64,000 nucleotides of DNA from Enchytraeus crypticus (lineage: Eukaryota > Annelida > Clitellata > Enchytraeida > Enchytraeidae), in assembly GCA_905160935.1 (NCBI GenBank), contig CAJHZI010000275.1:1-64000 (forward strand), given 5' to 3'. Positions 31,042-64,000 of the stretch are shown one piece after another. The position numbers were made by a program, and so were the translations under genes. The stretch's first letter is position 1. Each line of letters starts with the position of its first letter. The notes under the pieces are model-generated. The model did not search any database, was not told where the DNA came from, and saw nothing but the letters and a program-made list of their open reading frames with translations.

Positions 31042-32163
31042 TTATAATAATTTACTATAAATTAGGAACGAACATATATAGCAAACACCTAAACTGAAAT
31101 TTAGCTTAGCCATGCTGTACAAAATTCCTTCTAGTTGACCCTTGCGAAACTTTCTTTCGACATTAAAAGCAAGAAAAACTGTAACGATTGGCAAAATAAA
31201 AACAGGAGATACTATTATCATCAGATACATGAATATAAAGTAGGGAGAGAACAAGAGTAGAGCAAATAAAACGTAAGATCCAGTTTTACCGAGTAGTATA
31301 GCCAAAGTGATGATACCACTATCGCGATCTGACTCCATATCTCTCGTATTGTTCGTATGCAGTATGGCCTCAGTATTGAGCGCCAGCGGAATGGCATAAA
31401 GCAGGGGAGCCAGGCTTAAAGCGCCCCCCTGTGAGATATAGGCGAATAGAACAGTGAGCGGGCCAAACGTTAGAAATATCGCTAAATCGCCCATAGCGAC
31501 GTATTTCAGTCCAAGTCCTCCCGTATAGAGAAAACTAGCCGATAGCCCTCCAAAGTACAGCAGCGCCACGTGCTCCATCGGTGCCGGGGATAGACTGGTC
31601 AGCACGACGAACCCCACACAGCCGATGCAGTAGGACACGGCTCCCATCGTGACGACGTCAGCCGGCTGCAGGATATGATCAACGAGTGTCCTATCGTCAC
31701 TCTTCTTACTGTCCACTCCCTTCACGTAGTCGAAGTACGTATTAACGAGATTACCGGCCGCGTGAACAGAAAGCGCGCACACGCAGGTGGTGAGGAAGAT
31801 GAGGACGCTGAAAGAGCTGTACTTGACGTAGTAGAGACTCGTACCTAGGGCTACGGGACAGAGAGAAGTGGTGAATGACCAGGGACGCAGCGCTACAACG
31901 TACATCGACAGTCGTTCAGTCATCGCTTTACGAGAGAGAAGAGAATGAAAGGTTAACGAGCCGTTAGCCAGTCCTAGCTCAGTTTCTGACACGCTGATGT
32001 GAGAATGACTGTTTCCGTTCAGTACCGCATCAGCTCGAGAAAGGTTTCGAGATTCAGCGTCGCAGTGACTGTGTGGCGATGTGTCTGGTCCCTCCATTGG
32101 AGAGGTGATGTGAAGCTCCGCCAAACCATTGGCTCGTACCACGCGTTCTGGATCGTTCTTCAT
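31042..32163 (-). CDS. UBIAD1: UbiA prenyltransferase domain protein 1 (vitamin K2 synthase)
   Basis: UBIAD1 is a membrane prenyltransferase of ER/Golgi and mitochondria. It makes menaquinone-4 from menadione and geranylgeranyl diphosphate; roles in CoQ10 synthesis and sterol-regulated HMG-CoA reductase turnover are reported. The open frame is 373 aa against about 338 in human, the excess lying in an N-terminal region (1-85) without recognisable domain. The core starts at YVVALRPWSFTTSLCPVALG. The first Asp-rich motif is NTYFDYVKGVDSKKSDDRT and the second NNTRDMESDRDSG. Between and after them are hydrophobic membrane helices. Start: an AG acceptor-like site (TTTTTAG) lies about 15 nt upstream, so a noncoding 5' exon is likely. 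A second ATG four bases upstream, in another frame, overlaps the start and would open a short competing frame. No intron interrupts the coding sequence. Confidence 0.95.
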   Translation of the reverse strand: MKNDPERVVRANGLAELHITSPMEGPDTSPHSHCDAESRNLSRADAVLNGNSHSHISVSETELGLANGSLTFHSLLSRKAMTERLSMYVVALRPWSFTTSLCPVALGTSLYYVKYSSFSVLIFLTTCVCALSVHAAGNLVNTYFDYVKGVDSKKSDDRTLVDHILQPADVVTMGAVSYCIGCVGFVVLTSLSPAPMEHVALLYFGGLSASFLYTGGLGLKYVAMGDLAIFLTFGPLTVLFAYISQGGALSLAPLLYAIPLALNTEAILHTNNTRDMESDRDSGIITLAILLGKTGSYVLFALLLFSPYFIFMYLMIIVSPVFILPIVTVFLAFNVERKFRKGQLEGILYSMAKLNFSLGVCYICSFLIYSKLL

Positions 32164-33648
32164 TCATATGATTTATCTGCCTAAAAACAATAGTGGGTGA
32201 TTTCGTATAGTTAGTACTTAGTGTATATGCTCAATATATATCCATATAGTTAGTATCAGATTTCTTTAATCGCCATTGTATGTAAAATCATATTTATAAT
32301 TCATAAAAATCTATATTAGTATCGTATTACTTTAATCACACTCGCATTTATAATCCATTAATATCCATAGTTAGTATCATACTTCTTCAATGTGTAGGCC
32401 TATTTAAATAAATATTTAACAAAATAAAATATATATTTTGATAGAAAGAAACTTAATGCTATAATTAAATGATCAGCAAATTGCGGCGAGAGAGCAGATA
32501 GCCGTTTACAATTTTAAGTCTTCATTATATAATAATATTGATAGTCTTCATTGCGTAATAACTAATAACACGTATTATAGAATACAATATGTTGTAGTCT
32601 TCGTTGATGTGTAGACTTTTTAAAACCAATGGACACGTTGTAATCCAACAAAAGATATCAGTTCCATATTGCGTATTGTCTAATGTTATAAGACATTTTG
32701 TACGTCGCCATCAAACGATGCAACGGGAGCTATAATTTAATTTTCATAATACAAATCTGTATCACTTAAGCTATATATATTCTTGTATAATGTAGGCCTA
32801 CTTCTATGGAAATCAAGAAATTATTGGGAAATAATTTTTTACAAGGAATTTCTCTATAGTAGGCTATAACTTTAAATTTTGTTAATTCAGTTATAGTGTA
32901 GGGTCATACATTAGGCCTACACCTATCATACATTATCTTACACAAGAATACTACTATATAATGCATTTATAATTAATTTTACAAATTAAAGTTGTTCAGT
33001 GAAAAATTAGATGACTTAACTAAATCCGTTTTACCGTTTCGTATATTTTAAGCTGACACACGAAAAGCTATAGGCCCTATACGTCTGGTAGTTTAACTGT
33101 AGTTACACGTCAAAAGCTATAAGAGTGAGAAATATCAAGAGCTACCTTGTATTTAAGCTGAAAAACTAATCAATTTGTTCTGCTTCAATTCTCAATCCAT
33201 TTCCTGCACATGGGAGATTCACACAAACTAAGCTTCAGTCCATTACTTTCTGTCAGAAGACTTACAGAGAGCAATAGCAGGACACAGTGGGGAGCAAATT
33301 ACGAGATGTCAGTTTCTTTAATTTCCGCTCACAAGCAAATGTAGTAGAGTTCTGTTCGAGCGATACCAATAACTAGAATAAAAAGGACTCGTTGTCAAAG
33401 AAAACTATAGAAAGTAAATATTTAGTAACTAAATTTAATAGGTGTAAGTTTCTGGTTTAAACACTAAATTTACGTAATACTATACTAATACTATTATACA
33501 CTGTTAAGGCTGTGTAACAGAGTGGCGCCAAAAACAAAGAACGCTAAGTATTTTTATATATTTCAGAAACATGCGATTTAAGCCAACAAAACTAACACCT
33601 TACATCAAAAACCCAGTTAGGCTAACTACATAATTTATACACTAAAAT

Positions 33649-33651
<3 letters not shown>
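32164..33651. other. AT-rich upstream flank of UBIAD1, no gene seen
   Basis: Presumably holds UBIAD1 5' noncoding exon and promoter, but neither can be placed. The words TAGGCCTA/GTAGGCCTAC recur several times here. Confidence 0.4.
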
Positions 33652-33699
<48 letters not shown>

Positions 33700-33745
33700 G
33701 TGTTCTGCCAAGTGGCAGGTCTGAGACACATAACCCTACTCAGTC
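33652..33745. repeat. (CT)n tract with shared 3' flank
   Basis: Pure CT run 33652-33698, followed by TAGTGTTCTGCCAAGTGGCA and GGTCTGAGACACATAACCC. The flank resembles that of the run at 19884, so the two may be copies of one element ending in CT. Confidence 0.75.
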
Positions 33746-34740
33746 TGCAGTCACACTTCATATAACCGTGAATGCAGACTCAACAAACAATTTCACAAAT
33801 TCGAGAAAATTATAAAGAATATCCTCTACTTGTAAAAGAAAATTTGGCATAAAGAAAAGAAAGGGAGTTAACATAGATTAATAGTAATAATATGATTAAA
33901 CATACTATTTGTTCTCACTTAGAATGACCATAGTGGCGCCTTCAAGCTGTAACTGGGTAAAAATCGATTTAGAAATTATAATTATTAAGTAATGAAAACT
34001 ATGCTAGTAATGAGAAACTTAAATTACTATAAAATCTAAGATATCACACTAAAATCATTATCATCAGCAGCATAAATTTTTAGTTTTATTTTCCATTTAT
34101 AAGGTTGTTCGGAAGTGGCTTCCTTGAAGTTATACAATACATATGATTTTGTTTCAAAGAAATTTTTTGTAGTCATGCTTTGCAGTTATAGCTAGAAAGT
34201 TTGACCAAAATGAAAATAAATATTTAAATAATCAAATGCTATGTATCGATCAAAATTATTATGCATATTCACTGTATATCTAGAGCAGTAAAAATCAACC
34301 TTGCAAGACCTCATAAGACCTTACAAAGAGATCAGATTGCTGATTGTATTAGACTCAAACTGAGCAAAAAAGACCTGGTCAACAAAATCCCAATTTGACA
34401 AGTAAATTTGAAACAATGGAGATTTCACTAGCATAGAGTTTATTGTTTCCACATGAAAGCTACTCGTGAAGTAAATGCAGCCACCTGTAATATTTATCGT
34501 AATTTATATACATAATGCTTTTTACTTTTGGGTCATTCCAAGTCAACTGGTCCAATGCTTCCCAGGTGACCATCTCAGATTTAAAAGATATTTTAACAGT
34601 GTTAAGTAAAATATGTCTCTAGGCTACATTTAAAATTTCAATTCAATCCTTTGACCAGTCGGGAGCTATGGCAGTCATTTCGACCCCACCGTAGATCCAT
34701 TTTGGTGCAAAAAATAGAACGCGTTTTTTTCTGTACTTTG

Positions 34741-35486
34741 AACTGCTATAATTTGGCTAATTATGGTCCTATTCATATGAAACTTCCCAGCAATGCTATA
34801 TTTGATGCGTAGATTCAGAAAAAGCATTCAGAATGCAAATGGCATGTATATCTTGGCTGCTACAGCAGCTCAAACTTGATGTTTTGCAAAAGTAGAAATT
34901 TTTGAAAAGGCAACTTTGAGTCCTGATAATTCTCAAAATTGACCAACCACATTATTGCAAGCCATTTAGTTTCATAATATGGACATATCTCAATAACATA
35001 AAGCACTTGTCACCCTCAGAAGCAGCTTGGATTTAGAAAACCACTAGCTCAAACTTTAAAAAAATTCAAGCATCACCCAATTTTTGGACAACTTCAAGGC
35101 CATGGTTACACATGTAGGCAGTTGATCACAACCTTCAAACTGCTGCTATTTACAGGTCGTTATGATACTAACTTACTGTAAAAATATTTATTTCTGAACT
35201 CCATCAGAACATATAGCAATAGCCATGTAAACTTACCCATCGAAGGTCGTTTTTACAAAAAATTAAAGTGTTTATAATTTTTCGCTACTTTAAAGCGTTA
35301 TATCTCGTCTATTTATGATCCCATCTATATGAGACTAATCCAAAATATTATTAATATTGCATAGATTCAGCATATGTACTCATAATTCATGAGGCTTGTA
35401 TATCTTGGCAATTGCAACAGCTCAAACTTTATGTTTCATTAAGTTTCGATACGTTTGAAATTTACGAAAGCTAACTTTGAAATCCG
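34741..35486. repeat. Diverged direct repeat pair of about 190 bp
   Basis: Copy 1 (about 34741-34932) and copy 2 (about 35295-35486) share ordered words: TATTTATGATCCCATCTATA-like, GCATAGATTCAG/GCGTAGATTCAG, TGTATATCTTGGC, CAACAGCTCAAACTT, ATGTTT, and GCTAACTTTGA/GCAACTTTGAG. The spacing is about 554 bp. No reading frame is conserved between them. Confidence 0.6.
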
Positions 35487-35698
35487 TTCATTCTAACTAT
35501 TTACAAAGCAGATGCAAGAAATCCATTTAGCTTAATAATTTGGACATCTCAAAATAATATAAAACACTTATGAACTCCAAAAACAGCTAGATGGTACTCC
35601 ATCAGTTGGCGTCAACTGATGAAATTTTAAACATATTAAAAAATTTGCGAAAAATAGGGTTAGCATGCGTTAAATCGATAGATTTAACGCAAGCGATA

Positions 35699-35905
35699 TG
35701 CGATAGATAAAAAACTTTTAATACCACATGTTATATCCGTTAGGCAATTTAGTCCATTTACCGTGTAGCCAGTCTAGTGAATGTCCGAGCTTCTACTCTC
35801 AGATCAGCGCGGCTGGGATTCGAACCCACGAGAGTTCAATTCACCTCAGGATCTGTCACTTAAAACTTCATGACGTTATCTACACCCTTAACCATTGCGC
35901 TTTTG
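35699..35905 (-). repeat. tRNA-derived SINE, family A
   Basis: Reverse-strand copy with A-box-like AGCGCAATGGTTAAGG and B-box GGGTTCGAATCCCAGC; the tail contains ATGTGGTATTAAAAGT. Confidence 0.8.
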
Positions 35906-37499
35906 AGACATTCAATAAATTGTAAATTTACTAACAATTTTCACTTTCACGGATAAACAAAATAATGTATTTCTATTAAACCCTTTTTAACTATAATCTA
36001 TATTAGTAAAATAAGAGACAATATAGGCTTACCTGCTCGGGATTAGGAAAATTTGCTGAAATGATTTCGGTACACTTTACTTAGGAGTCACCATCAACCT
36101 TCATAATGTAAACAGTGAACGCGTTGCCATCCTTGTTTACAATTACTCAGGGATCAAACCTTGGATGGGTCAAACACAGGCAGTATTCCAAAATAACTAA
36201 GGTCAAACAAACGTCAATTTCTTGCGTAAGATTAGCATCAAACTTTAAGTTATATATTAATAGAATACTGCGATGATTTCTGATAATTTAATGAGAAAAT
36301 TAGGACTTAATCATTTCTAGTTGTAAAGTTAGTATCTGAAGTGAATTTTCGGATGTTTTAAAGAAATTCATGGTGAACAAATTATAAACATTATATATCA
36401 TATGAATGGAAGAAGCTAGCCTAAGCATCTGTATCCAAACCCTCTATTGAAATATTTAAAAATGATTTTTCCCGTCAAATTTCAATCACTACAAGTGAAT
36501 TATACTTAGGCTGCTATATTGTGTTTCGTAGTAACCGGCAGTATTACAATACCTTAAATCAATCATGTGTGAATATACATGTAGGCCTATTATTGATCTG
36601 ATTAATAACATGCTGTGCCTTAAATTATCTTTTTTGATCAACAGGTTCCATCAAAGTTATTACAGGTCTATTTCAAAGTTTTGGAAAACTCTAGTTTTAC
36701 TTGACCTTAAGTCATTTTAATTCAACAGAAACGATTGATAATAAAATCCGTTGTGTATGTTAAAATAGCAACTCATCTACACTTTGTTTTAAATTTATAA
36801 ATCATTGAATAACCGATTATAATTGATTCCATCTAAAACTATACCGCATCCATTGTGTAAATAAAATTCTTTTTGACTAAAAAATATCTTTGGAAAAATG
36901 CATCTGCTATACATTTACTACTACGTCAATACTTCGTGAAAATTGTAAAAAATGAGAAAAATATCTTTAAACCTATCACCTAGACCGCTGGACGTCTCCA
37001 GTCTCCGAACGTATGCCAAAAGACAGTGGACTAATTATTAGCTTAAGAGAGCTAGATAGGCTACATTAAGGTGTAAATAAAGCGTATAGGCTTACATTTG
37101 GTGAGAGAAAATGGACTTTTTGATCATGCAATGGAATGCTCTTTATTATATAATGGAGCGTGAAATCAGAATGAGAGCAAAAATAAGTACTCCATAGTCC
37201 GTACTAATATAAACTTACTACGTCTAAATATAGTACTCTTATACTTAATAGTACTCCGTAGGGCCTACCAATATAATACGTCAACATATAATACTCTGAT
37301 ACGTAATAGAACTCCGTACTAATATCTTTTTTGTACCAGCCAATTAGCGGAACACTCGGGACAACCATAAAATAATTTAGATATCTAGATATACTGTAGT
37401 TCCTATATGATAATTCTTCGCCTGAATTAATTTAACGTAAATTTATCCGAAGAAGTAGCAGTATAAACCATACGCACTGTAGTGACTAACGGCATGTTG
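35906..37499. other. AT-rich intergenic DNA, no gene seen
   Basis: No conserved frame, RNA gene or known repeat recognised on either strand. Confidence 0.4.
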
Positions 37500-37790
37500 T
37501 TTCGGTCTGCTTCTAACCCCTTGCATTACTCCTCCAATTATATCTTTCAACAGACCGTCCTCCTAGCTTTTAATATGTCCTATCCAACTTTTTTCTACAT
37601 GTATTTCTTCACGATTCCAATTTACAACTAATCTTTTCATCTTTCTCCATAAACAGATTTCCAATGCTTCCAGTTTCCTGATAGCCGCTTCCTTAAAGTC
37701 CATGTTTGACATCCGTACACGAGTGTTGTCGATACCAATGTTTTCAGAGTCTTTATCTCTATAGTTTTCTTTATATTATAGTCTAAAAGA
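37500..37790 (-). mobile_element. Decayed non-LTR retrotransposon C-terminal fragment
   Basis: On the minus strand, with stops and shifts, it reads KTLVSTTLVYGCQTW, NWKHWKSVYGER and KKVGQDILKARRTV. These are the same blocks as in the clearer copy at 29536-30120. Confidence 0.65.
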
Positions 37791-39596
37791 CTGCTTTCTT
37801 CTGAGGTGATTGCCCTACTAAGTTAATGCAAATTTAGAATGTTGTTTATAAAATGTCAAATGAGTACACATTTAAGTTGAATTGTAGACAAGGTTTAATA
37901 ATTCTACCAGAATTCACTAAAATAAAGCGAAAGCCAACACAGACATTATGCCCAGGCATATTATGTAACTACTGATCTACCTAAAATCTTCATCATTTTA
38001 AGTTTATGCAAAGAATAACATCTTTGTCCGACAAAAAATACCGACCGCAATGTCGCAGCTGTATATTACTTTATTAAAATAACACACTAGCAGTTGCAAG
38101 TAGCTTAAATAAAGAAAAGGACGGAAAGTTGATTAATTACTCAAATATAATGTTGCAGAGGAGATACTAAATTGCGCAATTAAGTTGGTACATGTGTACT
38201 GTACTGAAATATCAATAGTAATAGTAACTATTACTAAAAAAAAAAAAAAAAGCCAATAGTCTTAGTTAAGAGTAATAATGTTCATAAAATGCACTGTATT
38301 GCTTCAATAAATAAACAAATATTTAGCTGTATTACGCCCCACCGCCTGCGAGATAGCTTGTTATTTATATTGTCGTTTAATTTTGAATTGTACAGACAAT
38401 TAAGCGAGTTGCGACTATCATAGAGCATTCAAGCATTCACATATTTAACACATCAACATTTAGCCGACACCTAATATCAATTTTCATACACTCTCGGCAA
38501 AAAATGTTATTTTAAAGTAAAACTATATAGTAATATATTTGAGATTAATTATGGAATAGAAAACAAAACTTTATTAGAATAAACTCTAAAAAAATATAAT
38601 ATACAATTCACAGGTATTGGTAGCATAATAGTAAAATTTTATAACGCTGAATGTGGAATGAAAGAATATTGCATCACCCATTAGTATTAAGTACGGGCCT
38701 ATAACAAATTCACTTGAACGCATTTAGTTATTAGCTATGGCATGTTCTGCTGGGATGCAATTAAATCAAATGTTTGCAAACATTTGTTAGAAGCACAGAA
38801 AATAACAAAGTCGACTTCAATCAAAGCAGTTAATAATATTTTAGATTAGTTATCGAATAAACAATATAATAAAAAGTTTTATAACTTCTTTTTTAAAAAA
38901 ATACAAAAAAGCTCACAGTTAATTATGGCCTCAAATATAGCAATTTTTATCAAACCAATTGTGGAATGAAAGAATATTGCAGCAACTATTAATATCAAAT
39001 ACAACAAATTCACATAAATTCATTCAGCTATAGCATTAACATTTTCATTATGAGTGGGCGCAATTACTTCTGAAGTGTGCAAAATATTTGTTGAAAAATA
39101 CGAGTAATAAAAAAGACCTCAAGCATTACTGTTCATCTTTATATACTAAACAATTTTACATATAAGTCAGGACACATGCGATCTTGACATCCATCACAAA
39201 AATGCAGAAAGAATAAAGAATAATTGAGACTGTGTAGGAGAATGTCTAGATGAATACACAAGATGTTATATAAAATATTAGCAGATAAGGCACAACTAGC
39301 AAAATATACGTAATTAACATTGGCATGCTAGAACTAAACGTGTCCAACACAACTAAGTATTTCTCGAAGCATAATTATATTTTTAAATGCTAAACCTAAC
39401 AACGAAAACAACTTATACTAAACCCAAATATCATTGCTCATCACAATATTTAACGTCTAACGAAATAAATGTTGAAATTATCAAAAATATTGTGGAATGG
39501 CTAACTTTGAAACACGGCTGCTTACAAAGAATTCTGATTCTGAGCTAAAGATTTTAACCACTATGTATATAGAAGTTCATGGCGGTTTATAATCGC
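37791..39596. other. Myosin 3' UTR and flank
   Basis: An AT-rich region with an A17 run near 38238. Sequence adjoining 39596 must be 3' UTR of the minus-strand myosin gene, but the poly(A) site is not placed. Two similar passages at 38640-38720 and 38950-39010 share TGGAATGAAAGAATATTGCA and CAACAAATTCAC-like words, a weak direct repeat. Confidence 0.45.
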
Positions 39597-63596
<24,000 letters not shown>

Positions 63597-63651
63597 CTAC
63601 ATAACGAACATACAGTCACAGCTATAAACCTGAATGTTAACAAACATTACA

Positions 63652-63714
63652 AAATACTCCTCTACACAACGAACATACAGTCACCGTCATAAACCTAAAT
63701 GTTAATAAACATTT
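63652..63714 (-). repeat. Duplicated acceptor and exon start (junction copy)
   Basis: Copies 63587-63651 at an offset of 65 bp: ten exon bases (AGGAGTATTT), the AG and about 50 bp of intron (CGAACATACAGTCAC). The acceptor dinucleotide is intact. Confidence 0.9.
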
Positions 63715-64000
63715 AAACAAATTATAAAGTAGTAGTTAGACCTAAAATATCTAGTTTTAAATTACACTACTTCTACCAATATAAGGATGAATAGAAATAT
63801 GGCTATATAGTCTACACTAAAATTACAAATATACAACACTTAGGTATAGATACAACAACTTTTCTTTCATTTTCATTATTAAAATGAGAATAAAGACTCC
63901 ATCTCACAATATTAACACAGAGTAAAAATGCTACCATGAAGTAACTTTACACTGCTCGACTCATCAGTTTCACATAAGTCTAAACTTAAACAATTGCATT
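63715..64000. other. Myosin intron running off the window
   Basis: No exon is visible. The exons for the N-terminal motor, P-loop and switch I are expected upstream of position 64000 on the minus strand. Confidence 0.7.

Overview
This is a window of an invertebrate (non-vertebrate bilaterian) nuclear genome. It is AT-rich and intron-rich, with GT-AG introns, tRNA-derived SINEs, 5'-truncated non-LTR retrotransposons, a decayed mariner copy and many micro- and minisatellites. The proteins resemble animal orthologues closely, but nothing here fixes the phylum. There are no operons; each gene stands alone.

Layout, left to right. 1-4.2 kb: low-complexity DNA, a non-LTR reverse-transcriptase fragment, a foldback element and a dispersed repeat. 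4.2-6.2 kb (+): a two-exon gene for the 57-residue ATP-synthase subunit DAPIT (ATP5MK/USMG5), with a dead mariner transposon in its intron. 9.1-11.8 kb (-): Elongin C in three coding exons, 121 aa. 14.8-17.3 kb (-): ribosomal protein eS/uS14-type S29 (RPS29), three coding exons, 56 aa. 19.7-27.9 kb (+): a complete ten-exon acid-lipase-family gene, 403 aa, with signal peptide and catalytic triad. 29.5-30.1 kb: another non-LTR relic. 31.0-32.2 kb (-): UBIAD1, coding region in one exon, 373 aa. 32.2-39.6 kb: repeat-rich DNA without a recognisable gene. 39.6-63.6 kb (-): thirty exons of a non-muscle/smooth-type myosin II heavy chain, covering about 1,670 residues from mid-motor to the stop codon; the 5' part of the gene lies beyond position 64000.

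Exon boundaries were set by eye from splice consensus, family conservation and codon phase. In all five spliced genes every junction keeps frame. For myosin the thirty exons sum to 5,015 nt, that is 2 nt completing a split codon plus 1,671 codons including stop.

The most unusual signal is in the myosin introns. At five separate exon edges a short stretch spanning the splice junction (a few exon bases plus adjoining intron) has been copied into the neighbouring intron, as single copies or arrays. One is a 12-unit, 34-bp array in which eleven boundaries repeat the authentic 5' splice site. Another is an array repeating a 3' splice site, where two decoys are in frame and open into the exon. A decayed partial exon copy and a roughly 480-bp near-identical segment shared by two introns of the same gene add to this picture.
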